DNA from: Polaribacter sp.
Lineage (GTDB): Bacteria > Bacteroidota > Bacteroidia > Flavobacteriales > Flavobacteriaceae
Assembly: GCA_018608545.1 (NCBI GenBank)
Contig: JABAZI010000036.1
Coordinates: 7,640-46,784, forward strand
DNA length: 39,145 nt
Direction: 5' to 3'
Shown: piece after piece, positions 1 to 7,162 of the stretch
Numbering within the stretch: the stretch's first letter is position 1
Layout of the letters: each line of letters opens with the position of its first letter
Translations under genes and position numbers: made by a program
The notes under the pieces: model-generated
What the model was told of the DNA's origin: nothing
Seen by the model: the letters and a program-made list of their open reading frames with translations, nothing else
The model's database searches: none

Positions 1-86
1 TCTTTGGCCCAACGACCATTTCCATCCATAATAATGGCAACATGTTTCGGTATTCTTTCTAAATTGAGGAGTCTCTTTTTTTCCAT
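1..86 (-). CDS. uppS: Isoprenyl (undecaprenyl diphosphate) synthase, N-terminal fragment
   Basis: Only the first 28 codons are in the window; the gene runs off the left edge. The translated start contains HVAIIMDGNGRWAK (residues 15-28), the signature of cis-prenyltransferases, including the Asp that binds diphosphate-Mg and the following Gly-Asn-Gly-Arg. The family condenses isopentenyl diphosphate with farnesyl diphosphate to make the undecaprenyl carrier lipid for peptidoglycan and O-antigen synthesis. The start ATG lies 5 bases after the stop of the DUF6089 gene, so the two are almost certainly co-transcribed. In Flavobacteriia this gene is usually followed by bamA and ompH/skp genes, which would lie outside the window. 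Confidence 0.93.
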   Translation of the reverse strand, partial: MEKKRLLNLERIPKHVAIIMDGNGRWAK

Positions 87-90
87 AGCT

Positions 91-777
91 TTAAAATCCT
101 TTGCTGAAGCAAGGGGGTCTTCCGAAAGTATATATTAAAGAAAAACCGGTAAACATATACCAATCGTTTCCAGTTCCTTCTACATTTACTAACGGTGTTT
201 TGTTAGAAACAAAATCTAAATCATCTTCAAAAGTATATCTAAATTTGGTTTCAATTGCAAATGCTAAAGTACTATATAATTTAGACTTATAGCCAATTCC
301 AAAAGGAATAGCATATGAAGTCTTTCGACCATAAATTATTTCTCCCGAGGCTGTATGACTTTTTACATTTTGATAATTAAAACCAACCAATTCTAAGAGA
401 AGATACGGGGTCCATGTTTTATCATCCGATGAAATATCAAACTCGTAAAAATTATATTCCAATCCGACAGCCAACTCATTGATCGTATTCAAGAAACTCA
501 TTTTTCCGTTTTTTCTGTCCTTTCTAAAACTAGTAGAAGCATTTGCATCATCCCCAATAATTGGAAGATGGCTGAAGGTTGCTCTTAGAGCCATTTTTGG
601 ATTTGTATTGAATTTATAAAAAATGGCACCCCCAGGTCTGTTTGGATTGATATAACTGGTTTTACCTATATCTCCAACGTAGTTTGTGCCTCCAAAAGAG
701 ATTCCGACCTCGTGAATTTGACCCAACGATATTGAACAAAAACAGGCAAATAGCAAAAAAAGAAATCCGTTTTTCAT
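91..777 (-). CDS. DUF6089 family outer-membrane beta-barrel-like protein
   Basis: A 228-residue protein if it starts at the ATG at 777; the frame extends 5 codons further to 792, but MKNGFLFLLFACFCSISLGQ is a clean signal peptide, so the inner start is preferred. After the signal the chain alternates aromatic and polar residues in a beta-strand pattern, consistent with a small outer-membrane barrel. In Flavobacteriia a DUF6089 protein commonly sits between nadK and uppS upstream of bamA, and the position here matches. Role unknown; location next to the BAM/Skp locus suggests an envelope function (inference). A perfect -7 motif 17 bases upstream of the ATG suggests its own promoter in addition to readthrough from nadK. 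Confidence 0.82.
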   Translation of the reverse strand: MKNGFLFLLFACFCSISLGQIHEVGISFGGTNYVGDIGKTSYINPNRPGGAIFYKFNTNPKMALRATFSHLPIIGDDANASTSFRKDRKNGKMSFLNTINELAVGLEYNFYEFDISSDDKTWTPYLLLELVGFNYQNVKSHTASGEIIYGRKTSYAIPFGIGYKSKLYSTLAFAIETKFRYTFEDDLDFVSNKTPLVNVEGTGNDWYMFTGFSLIYTFGRPPCFSKGF

Positions 778-793
778 GGTAAAAAATAGCAAG

Positions 794-801
794 CAAATGT
801 A
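794..801 (-). promoter_or_regulatory. Bacteroidota -7 promoter element for the DUF6089-uppS genes
   Basis: On the minus strand the sequence reads TACATTTG, a perfect match to the TAnnTTTG -7 consensus of the Bacteroidota primary sigma factor. It ends 16 bases before the ATG at 777, giving a short leader. No TTG -33 element at the usual spacing was found, so confidence is moderate. Confidence 0.5.
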
Positions 802-883
802 AGGATTTCAATTTGCTTTTTAAAGTTAATGATTCGTCTTTTAAAGGGAACTTTTTTTTTGGGACTATATTGTAAGTAATGTG

Positions 884-1783
884 TTAAAGATTTGTTTTGT
901 TTCTAATATCTTCACCCCATAATAATTTACTTCTTAAAGTCTTTAAAAATGATTGATTTTTAGGCAAGATACTTTTAATGGTAAAGTTGGTTTTTTCTAT
1001 GAAAATTTTTGTGTTTTTAGGAACAGTAGTGATTCTTGAATCTAAAGAGATCAAGTAGTCTTTTTCTCTAGAATTCACTTCTAACGCTATTTTAGTTTCA
1101 TCAGAAATAACCATTGGTCTGGCGTTTAAATTGTGGGGCGCAATAGGAGTGATGACTAGATTTTTAGAGTCAGGTAAAATTACAGGGCCATTACAACTTA
1201 ATGAATATCCTGTAGATCCTGTAGGTGTTGCAATAATTAAACCATCTGACCAATAATTTGTGAGGTATTCTTCATTTAAATAAGTTTTTACACCAATCAT
1301 GGAAGTCGTGTTTTTCTTGGCAATGGTAACTTCGTTTAAAGCAAAATTGAGTTCCGAAAAATCAGTAGTTTTAGGAGTTGTTTTTACAGAAATAAGTGTT
1401 CTTTCTTGGATACTATAATCTCCTTTAATAACCAATTCGATACTCTCCTCTATCATGTCTTTTGCAACAATGGCTAAAAAGCCTAACCTTCCCGTGTTGA
1501 TTCCTAAAATAGGAATGTCTAAGTTTCTGATATGAGTTACAGATCGTAAAAAAGTTCCATCTCCACCAATAGTAAACATGATATCGAAAGTACTGTCTAA
1601 ATCTTGAAAACTACTAAAAGAATTATAGGTGTTATCTAAAACTTTATTTTCTCTTAAAAGGGTGTAAAAATCATTTTCTATGTAAAATTCAATATTGTTT
1701 TTATTTAAAACATGGAGTAATGTTTTAATTTCCTTTTCAGATGAAATGGCATATGACTGACCGTAAATAGCTGCTTTCTTCAC
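884..1783 (-). CDS. nadK: NAD kinase
   Basis: 299 residues, normal length. The protein phosphorylates NAD+ to NADP+ with ATP in the cytoplasm. Visible family signatures are GGDGT at residues 73-77 (catalytic Asp and phosphate binding), NTGRLGFLA at about 96-104, the NE pair at about 150-151, and TPTGSTGYSLS at 186-196 (substrate loop). The gene follows the CBS-domain gene with a 34-base gap and precedes the DUF6089 gene by about 106 bases, matching the usual flavobacterial order. The start ATG is followed by a typical beta-strand (MKKAAIYGQ) and no earlier in-frame start is plausible. Confidence 0.97.
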   Translation of the reverse strand: MKKAAIYGQSYAISSEKEIKTLLHVLNKNNIEFYIENDFYTLLRENKVLDNTYNSFSSFQDLDSTFDIMFTIGGDGTFLRSVTHIRNLDIPILGINTGRLGFLAIVAKDMIEESIELVIKGDYSIQERTLISVKTTPKTTDFSELNFALNEVTIAKKNTTSMIGVKTYLNEEYLTNYWSDGLIIATPTGSTGYSLSCNGPVILPDSKNLVITPIAPHNLNARPMVISDETKIALEVNSREKDYLISLDSRITTVPKNTKIFIEKTNFTIKSILPKNQSFLKTLRSKLLWGEDIRNKTNL

Positions 1784-1817
1784 TTTTTTTGTTTTTTAAG
1801 TAACTGCTTCTTTAGGA

Positions 1818-2477
1818 TTAAATTTCTAAATATTTTTGTAAGTATTCAGACCGATTTTTTAAATCTTCTAAATACAAATCATTTTCATGGATGGATATAA
1901 TTTTGTAGTCATATCTTCTGAGACTTTGCATGATTTCGTTAATTTCTTTCGAAATAAATTTTACGGTTACCTGAATCATATCCAATTTTTTTTCAGAGAT
2001 GTATACGCCTAATAATTTACCGCCATTCGATTCTATAATTTGAACAATTTGACTCATAGAATAGTCATTTTTTTGTTTTGCTATAATTAAAGTTTCACTT
2101 TGTTCAAACATGAACGGACTTGTAGAGAAAACATCCAAAACATCACGCAAGTCAAAATAACCTAAATAATCTTTAAATTCGTTTAAAACAGGAATAATAT
2201 TGGCGTCGTTATCAGCAAATTTTTTTAATAACTCTAAAACTGTTGCTTTTTCATCTGCGTAAAAAGAATGTAATAAATGGGCATAGGTGCTCAATCGATC
2301 CTCTTTATTTTCAATAGTTTGAATGTCATCTTCGCCAAAAGAACCCAAAAGTTTATTGTTTTCAATTACTGGAAAATGTGTAATTGGATAATTTTCAAAT
2401 ATTTTTTGAGCACTTTTTACAGCATCTTTTAAGCAAAGTGGTTTTATTTCTTCTAATATGTATTCGTTCATATTCAT
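1818..2477 (-). CDS. CBS-domain pair protein
   Basis: 219 residues. Residues about 1-65 and 75-120 form two CBS modules (for example FPVIENNKLLGSFGEDDI and IIPVLNEFKDYLGYFDLRDV), a fold that typically binds adenine nucleotides. The C-terminal ~80 residues (from about 140) look like an ACT-type regulatory fold (ESNGGKLLGVYIS...). There is no catalytic domain, so it is probably a nucleotide-sensing regulator; its ligand and target are unknown. It is the first gene of the leftward CBS-nadK cluster and is divergent from pdxJ across a 60-base gap. A second ATG two codons in (2471) is an equally good start. Confidence 0.88.
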   Translation of the reverse strand: MNMNEYILEEIKPLCLKDAVKSAQKIFENYPITHFPVIENNKLLGSFGEDDIQTIENKEDRLSTYAHLLHSFYADEKATVLELLKKFADNDANIIPVLNEFKDYLGYFDLRDVLDVFSTSPFMFEQSETLIIAKQKNDYSMSQIVQIIESNGGKLLGVYISEKKLDMIQVTVKFISKEINEIMQSLRRYDYKIISIHENDLYLEDLKNRSEYLQKYLEI

Positions 2478-2512
2478 GCTTTACGAATATAGGATAAAAT
2501 GATTTAATAAAT

Positions 2513-2520
2513 TATCTTTG
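2513..2520 (+). promoter_or_regulatory. -7 promoter element for pdxJ
   Basis: TATCTTTG matches TAnnTTTG exactly and ends 17 bases before the pdxJ ATG in the divergent gap with the CBS gene. On the opposite strand the best candidate for the CBS gene is TATATTCG, one mismatch, just upstream of its ATG. No convincing TTG -33 box is seen. Confidence 0.5.
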
Positions 2521-2537
2521 TGGTCTAATTTTAGAAC

Positions 2538-3254
2538 ATGACAAAGTTAAGTGTAAATATTAATAAAATAGCAACTTTAAGAAATTCTCGTGGCGGAAAT
2601 GTACCTAATTTATTAAAAGTAGCTCGTGATATTGAAGAATTTGGAGCACAAGGAATTACCATTCATCCCCGACCAGATGAAAGGCATATTCGTTATCAAG
2701 ACGCAAGAGATTTAAAAAATACGGTTCGAACAGAATATAATATTGAGGGAAATCCAATTTCATCTTTTGTGAATTTAGTGCTAGATGTAAAGCCTACGCA
2801 GGTTACTTTGGTGCCAGATGCACTAGATGCAATTACGTCTAATGCTGGTTGGGATACCCATAAGCATCAATCTTTTTTACAAGAAGTGATTCAAGAATTT
2901 CAACATCATGGGATTAGAACTTCTATTTTTATTGATACTGATCTAAAATTGATTGAAGCTGCAGCAAAAACAGGAACAGATAGAATTGAATTGTATACAG
3001 AGCAGTTTGCGACACAATTTAAAAAAGGAAATAAAGAAGCCATACAACCTTATACAGAAGCGGCAATTTTAGCCCATGAATTGGGTTTAGGAATCAATGC
3101 AGGACACGATTTAAGTTTAGATAATATTCAATTCTTTAAAAAAAATATTCCGAATCTGGCAGAAGTTTCAATTGGGCATGCACTCATTGCTGAAAGTTTA
3201 TATCTAGGGCTAGAAAATGTTGTAAATATGTATATACACCGTTTGCAATCTTAA
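2538..3254 (+). CDS. pdxJ: Pyridoxine 5'-phosphate synthase
   Basis: 238 residues, full length. PdxJ condenses 3-amino-2-oxopropyl phosphate with 1-deoxyxylulose 5-phosphate to give pyridoxine 5'-phosphate, the last ring-forming step of the DXP-dependent vitamin B6 route. The TIM-barrel signatures are present: [10 protein letters not shown] at 42-51 (His43, Arg45 and His50 at the active site), NIEGNP with Glu70 matching the catalytic Glu of the E. coli enzyme, and NAGHDL with His190 matching its C-terminal catalytic His. The start is fixed by the -7 box 17 bases upstream. An alpha/beta hydrolase follows 45 bases downstream on the same strand. Confidence 0.97.
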   Translation: MTKLSVNINKIATLRNSRGGNVPNLLKVARDIEEFGAQGITIHPRPDERHIRYQDARDLKNTVRTEYNIEGNPISSFVNLVLDVKPTQVTLVPDALDAITSNAGWDTHKHQSFLQEVIQEFQHHGIRTSIFIDTDLKLIEAAAKTGTDRIELYTEQFATQFKKGNKEAIQPYTEAAILAHELGLGINAGHDLSLDNIQFFKKNIPNLAEVSIGHALIAESLYLGLENVVNMYIHRLQS

Positions 3255-3299
3255 TTCAATTTTATCACAGTTATTTTGTTCATAAAATAGATCACATAG

Positions 3300-4073
3300 A
3301 TGTCAGAGAACCCGATATTACACTCAACAGTAAAAGGGGAGGGAATTCCCCTCTTAATTTTACACGGTTACTTTGGGATGAGTGATAATTGGAAGTCATT
3401 AGGCAATCAGTTTTCAGAAGCCTATGAAGTTCACTTAATAGATCAAAGAAATCACGGGCGAAGTTTTCATGAAGATACTTTTAATTATGAGGTTTTAGTC
3501 GAAGATTTATACCGCTATATTCAGTATCACCAATTAGAAAACATATACCTCATAGGCCACTCCATGGGAGGAAAGACCGCCATGTTGTTTGCTGTAACGT
3601 ATCCTGAATTGGTTCGAAAGTTAATCGTTGTAGATATTTCACCAAGAAGATATGAACCACATCACAATGCCATTCTCGCGGGTTTAAATGCTGTAGATTT
3701 TTCTCTTCAGAATACCAGAGCTTTGGTAGATCAGAAACTATCAGAATTCATTCCAGAGTTGGGTGTTCGTCAATTTTTATTGAAAAATGTATTTTGGAAA
3801 GAAAAAGGACAACTCGCTTATCGGTTCAATTTAGCTTCTTTATCGGAAAACAATCCTGAAGTTGGTGAAGCATTGCCTTCTTTTACAATTTTTGAAAAGG
3901 AAACCTTATTTTTAAAAGGGGCTAATTCTGATTATATTACAGAAGAGGAAGCACCATTGATAGCAGCACATTTTTTGAACTCGAAAATTATAGAAATAAA
4001 AAATGCAGGTCACTGGCTGCATGCTGAAAATCCGATACAATTTTACGAGGAAGTAAATCTTTTTTTAATCTAA
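3300..4073 (+). CDS. Alpha/beta-fold hydrolase, YbfF-like esterase
   Basis: 257 residues with no signal peptide, so cytoplasmic. Features of the fold are the oxyanion region LHGYFGMSDNW at 21-31, the nucleophile elbow GHSMGG with Ser88, the strand VVDISP with Asp112, and the catalytic His238 in AGHWLHAENP. The LILHGYFG...DQRNHGRS pattern is typical of the YbfF-type acyl-CoA esterase/carboxylesterase group. The exact substrate cannot be read from the sequence. It follows pdxJ, as often seen in Flavobacteriia, and its last four bases overlap the 3' end of the convergent membrane-protein gene. Confidence 0.88.
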   Translation: MSENPILHSTVKGEGIPLLILHGYFGMSDNWKSLGNQFSEAYEVHLIDQRNHGRSFHEDTFNYEVLVEDLYRYIQYHQLENIYLIGHSMGGKTAMLFAVTYPELVRKLIVVDISPRRYEPHHNAILAGLNAVDFSLQNTRALVDQKLSEFIPELGVRQFLLKNVFWKEKGQLAYRFNLASLSENNPEVGEALPSFTIFEKETLFLKGANSDYITEEEAPLIAAHFLNSKIIEIKNAGHWLHAENPIQFYEEVNLFLI

Positions 4074-4729
4074 TTGTTCTTGCGATTCCACAAGGCTACT
4101 GTTGAGGCTGTGAAAAATACAATTAAAATAAGATTCAAGTATCCACCACTAACGATGATTGAAATGGTTCCAGACAGTTGATTACAAATAAGATCTTTCA
4201 ACAAAAAAGGAACAAGTGGAAAAAAAAGAAGAATCCATCTTGGATATAAGGTTTTTCTTTTCCATACTTGAGTGATAAATACGACCGACAAAAGACCAAA
4301 AATAGGGTAAACGATTAGCCTTAAAATATTATTTGTTTCCAAAGCCACATAGACTGTTTCATTTAGATTAAGATTATTTTGTGTAGCTAGTTTTGTAGCT
4401 ATTGCAATGGCTAGATATTCGCTATGAATTACTCCGTAAGCAATAGAAATTGCTCCAAAACAAATTAGAATAGTGTTTTTTATTAAGGGCTTAGTTGGCT
4501 TAAATGCATCGTATACCTGTCCAACACCAAGCATATAAAACCATGCTCCAAACAACGCAGTGATACCGCTCAACATAATTCTAAGATCAGATGCATTTCC
4601 TATGTTTTCATATATATTACTGTTGGTTGGATCGTAGTAAAAAAGCATGTCTCCGGTAAATAAAGTGAATCCACCTAGTATTCCAATTACACCTAAAGTT
4701 CTAGACCAAAATTTATTTATTTCCATCAA
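4070..4729 (-). CDS. Multi-pass membrane protein, possibly DUF6796 family
   Basis: 219 residues, about six hydrophobic segments (roughly residues 10-28, 48-70, 84-104, 137-155, 168-184 and 191-213) with short polar loops and no catalytic motif I can identify. Conserved-looking features are GDMLFYYDP in the first loop and WFYMLGVGQVYDAF in the second or third helix. The overall look resembles DUF6796 proteins, but I could not confirm this. Two ATGs are adjacent; either could be the start. The gene is convergent with the alpha/beta hydrolase (4-base overlap of stop regions) and preceded by a 302-base gap. Confidence 0.72.
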   Translation of the reverse strand: MMEINKFWSRTLGVIGILGGFTLFTGDMLFYYDPTNSNIYENIGNASDLRIMLSGITALFGAWFYMLGVGQVYDAFKPTKPLIKNTILICFGAISIAYGVIHSEYLAIAIATKLATQNNLNLNETVYVALETNNILRLIVYPIFGLLSVVFITQVWKRKTLYPRWILLFFPLVPFLLKDLICNQLSGTISIIVSGGYLNLILIVFFTASTVALWNRKNN

Positions 4730-5031
4730 TATTAATTATAAGCTTTATATTTTAATAAAGTATTAGTTTCCTTATTTAAGGTACTCAATTTAGTAAATAA
4801 AAATGGGATGACAAATAGCTAAGGTTTAACGAATACAGAAGACCATACATTTAAGAGATGTCTTATTTTGAATGATCAAAAGAAGACATCAGTAGTCGTA
4901 TTTTTTTTTGATGTTTCGATAACGAAAATTAGGGAATTGAAAAAGTTACAATATTTTAAAACTAGAAATAAACGAAACAATTTATAAGTTTTATCTTTAC
5001 CCCTTGTAATGTTGCATTTATAAAACAAACT
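4730..5031. other. Gene-free stretch between divergent genes
   Basis: No coding frame is supportable here. It holds the leader of the leftward membrane-protein gene, a small palindrome at 4770-4781, a 15-bp hairpin at 4857-4890 followed 10 bases later by nine T (listed separately), and near the right end a TATCTTTA at 4992-4999, one mismatch from the -7 consensus, which is the likely promoter of the MazG-like gene. Confidence 0.7.
4857..4890 (+). repeat. 34-base near-perfect inverted repeat
   Basis: Bases 4857-4871 pair with 4876-4890 around a 4-base ATGA loop; the only break is an A opposite G at 4865/4882. A run of nine T begins at 4901. The T run is too far from the stem for a textbook intrinsic terminator, and no gene directly upstream on the plus strand needs one, so the role is open. 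Confidence 0.6.
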
Positions 5032-5358
5032 ATGGATTTACAAGACGCCCAAAAACAGGTTGATGACTGGATTAAAACCCATGGAGTTCGTTATTTTAAC
5101 GAACTTACCAATATGGCACAATTAACAGAAGAAGTTGGTGAGGTTGCTCGAATCATTGCCAGACGTTATGGCGAACAAAGCGAGAAAGAATCTGACAAAA
5201 ATAAAGATTTAGGAGAAGAATTAGCAGATGTACTATTTGTGGTTCTTTGTTTGGCAAATCAAACGGGTATCGATCTAAAAGATGCTTTTGAAAAGAAATT
5301 AGATCTTAAAACAAAACGCGATCACGAGCGTCATCACAACAATCTAAAATTAAAATAA
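5032..5358 (+). CDS. MazG-like nucleotide pyrophosphohydrolase
   Basis: 108 residues, the size of a single-domain MazG-like (all-alpha NTP pyrophosphohydrolase) protein. The metal-binding ExxE...ExxD set is visible as EEVGE at 33-37 and EELADVL at 62-68 (Asp66). The family hydrolyses NTPs or dNTPs to monophosphates and pyrophosphate, often to clear aberrant nucleotides; the substrate is not predictable here. Its TAA stop is followed immediately by the ATG of a small membrane protein, so the two are translationally linked. A near-consensus -7 element lies at 4992-4999. Confidence 0.9.
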   Translation: MDLQDAQKQVDDWIKTHGVRYFNELTNMAQLTEEVGEVARIIARRYGEQSEKESDKNKDLGEELADVLFVVLCLANQTGIDLKDAFEKKLDLKTKRDHERHHNNLKLK

Positions 5359-5607
5359 ATGTCTCTTATAGAAATAATAAAACAGCCTAATTTTTGGTCC
5401 AACTTCACAAAAGTTGCTCTTCCTTTCTTTGTAATTGTTACTGTTCTCTCTCTACTTTTTAATCATTATTCTGAAATTTCTTCAGGTGATTTTGAAACAG
5501 TTTACCAAACGAAGTTTTCAGAGGGTAAATGGAAAGCCTTTTTCGGTTTTAAAATTGTTTTTAGTGTTTTTTATGGATTGTATATAACCTTTAAAAAAAT
5601 GAAATAA
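5359..5607 (+). CDS. Small two-helix membrane protein
   Basis: 82 residues of unknown function. Two hydrophobic segments are visible, about residues 17-34 (VALPFFVIVTVLSLLF) and 61-77 (AFFGFKIVFSVFYGLYI), separated by a polar loop, with a basic tail KKMK. It starts directly after the stop codon of the MazG-like gene, with no intervening base, so its expression should follow that gene. It ends 8 bases before the 3' end of the convergent DUF1684 gene. I recognise no domain. Confidence 0.75.
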   Translation: MSLIEIIKQPNFWSNFTKVALPFFVIVTVLSLLFNHYSEISSGDFETVYQTKFSEGKWKAFFGFKIVFSVFYGLYITFKKMK

Positions 5608-5615
5608 ATTTTCAC

Positions 5616-6227
5616 CTATTTAGAAAAAGCTTTAATTCCTGCTGTAATCTCAGTATTTAGATGGTTTTTTCTTGGTGTTAAGGGACAAGAATATTTCTCG
5701 TTATAAGCACAATAGGGATTGTAGGTGTTGTTAAAGTTTACTTCTATGGTCTGATCTCGAGTAATGTCTGTTATCATAAGATCCATATAACGTCCACCAC
5801 CATAGGATTGATTGCTACTAGTGGCATCTGTAAAAGGTAAAAATAGACGGTTTTTGCGTTTTTCATTTCGAAAATCTTCCTCACTTTGATAGAGTGTCAA
5901 TTCATAATTTCCTCCCTTCAATGTAAATTTTATGACACCATATTCTTTGTATAGCGCTATTCTGTCAGTAGTTGTTTTCATCATAAAACTTGTTGCATTT
6001 TCTTTTTTTGTAAATGTTGCTTTTACGATGAAAGAGGAATCTATTGGGAAAAATGCCAAGCCTTTAAAGTTTTTTAAATCGTTCTTTTTTAAAGGAGACA
6101 TAGAAGCATCTTTAAAAACGGAGTTTAAAGCCACTTGGTATGCAGATTCACCCAAAATTGGTCGTTTCTTTGATAAACAGGAACTGAAAATAAAGAAAGT
6201 TATTAGGTATAAAAATAGTTTCCACAT
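5616..6227 (-). CDS. DUF1684 family lipoprotein
   Basis: 203 residues. The N-terminus MWKLFLYLITFFIFSSC is a lipoprotein signal with the acylated Cys at 17. The C-terminal motif NPYCAYNEKYSCPLTPRKN (about 170-188) is the hallmark of DUF1684, a family of unknown biochemical role. The gene follows the 99-aa plug-like lipoprotein gene with a 5-base gap, so they form a two-gene unit. It is convergent with the MazG pair. Confidence 0.87.
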   Translation of the reverse strand: MWKLFLYLITFFIFSSCLSKKRPILGESAYQVALNSVFKDASMSPLKKNDLKNFKGLAFFPIDSSFIVKATFTKKENATSFMMKTTTDRIALYKEYGVIKFTLKGGNYELTLYQSEEDFRNEKRKNRLFLPFTDATSSNQSYGGGRYMDLMITDITRDQTIEVNFNNTYNPYCAYNEKYSCPLTPRKNHLNTEITAGIKAFSK

Positions 6228-6232
6228 GATGG

Positions 6233-6532
6233 TTATTTTTTTAATTGTATGATGATGATTCCAGCTACTTTTTTATTCGTATAACGTAAAATTTCTTCTG
6301 CTGTTTTTACCACATTTACCGATTGAATATTGGTTGGGTTGATCCTGTCTAAATAATCTTTGGGAACTTCTTTTTTATCAATAAAGTACAGGATTTCTGT
6401 AGTCGATTGATTGGCATTTCGTACATTATTACTATTAAATATAAGTTCTTTTTTTTGGCTACAGTTTTGGAGCATGCACATTGTCATCGAAACAAATAAA
6501 AGCGATAGGAACATATGTTTAGAATGCTTCAC
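6233..6532 (-). CDS. Small lipoprotein with a SusC plug-like segment
   Basis: 99 residues. The best start is a GTG at 6532 (an inner ATG is at residue 7). A lipoprotein-type signal ends at Cys24 (MLQNC). Residues 47-99 resemble the end of a TonB-receptor plug: ILYFIDKKEV parallels LYVVDGVPI of the SusC protein in this window, INPTNIQSVNVVK parallels LNPDDIESITVLK, and the ending GIIIIQLKK parallels GVIVITTKK. No barrel or TonB box follows. The gene is complete and in an operon with DUF1684, so it is not simply a broken receptor. Function unknown; it may be an autonomous plug-like module. Confidence 0.72.
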   Translation of the reverse strand: MKHSKHMFLSLLFVSMTMCMLQNCSQKKELIFNSNNVRNANQSTTEILYFIDKKEVPKDYLDRINPTNIQSVNVVKTAEEILRYTNKKVAGIIIIQLKK

Positions 6533-6607
6533 GGAATCTCATTTTAGTATAAAAATACACTATTATACACTTCTTTCAAATTACAGTATTGAAAAAAAAT
6601 CAAAGAA

Positions 6608-7069
6608 TCAATCAAAATAACGGATGTGTTCCCTAACGTAATCAAGAGTCAATTGAATGATGTCGTCTTCATATTTATCAAATTCTTCGTCTAATTCGTC
6701 CCATAAATCGAGGTTATTTGAGGATGCCATTAATGTTTGCTGTCTTATCCTTAGGTTTTTAGGAACAGGTATTTCAGGAAATAATTGAATTGCCTTTGAG
6801 ATAATTTCTACTGTTTTCGTCGCTTTAATAGCAACATACGCTTGCAATATTTCATGGGAAAATTGTCCTGATGAGTTGAAAAACAATTGAACAAATCCAC
6901 CATTGGTGACGTTGTGTTCCAAAACATCGATCAGTACAAAAGTCTTTTCAAATTCATTCAGATTTTCAAAGTTATCTTTTTCTTCAATTTTTTTACCAAT
7001 AATTTCACCGATTCTTGTGATTTTTTCTGAGTTGCTATTTAACAGTAAGGCAATTTCTGTTGAAGTCAT
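6608..7069 (-). CDS. DMP19/DUF4375 family protein
   Basis: 153 residues, cytoplasmic, all-alpha and strongly acidic (many Glu/Asp in LWDELDEEFDKYEDD, about 121-135). The motif DVLEHNVTNGGFVQLFFNSSG (about 48-68, split by a turn) is the DUF4375/DMP19 signature. DMP19 proteins have been proposed to be DNA mimics; that role is not shown for this protein. It stands alone on the minus strand between the S15 hydrolase gene upstream and the plug-like lipoprotein gene downstream. Confidence 0.8.
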   Translation of the reverse strand: MTSTEIALLLNSNSEKITRIGEIIGKKIEEKDNFENLNEFEKTFVLIDVLEHNVTNGGFVQLFFNSSGQFSHEILQAYVAIKATKTVEIISKAIQLFPEIPVPKNLRIRQQTLMASSNNLDLWDELDEEFDKYEDDIIQLTLDYVREHIRYFD

Positions 7070-7120
7070 TATTTATATCTTTTCGAGTTTTTTAGTAAAT
7101 ATTTCTTTTTTTCTAGGGAT

Positions 7121-7162
7121 TAAAAAATCAATAAAAAGAGGGTAAGAATATTTGATTTTTTA
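7121..7162 (-). terminator. Candidate AT-rich terminator of the peptidase genes
   Basis: Bases 7121-7131 and 7152-7162 are an 11-bp perfect inverted repeat made almost only of A/T, with a 20-base loop; in the leftward direction the second arm ends in a U-rich run. It begins inside the stop codon of the S15 hydrolase gene. The low GC of the stem makes it a weak call. Confidence 0.4.

Noticed and set aside
5932..6252. A 106-codon plus-strand frame with hydrophobic stretches
   Set aside because: Antisense to the DUF1684 lipoprotein gene; hydrophobicity comes from the complementary codons. The DUF1684 motif fixes the minus strand as coding.
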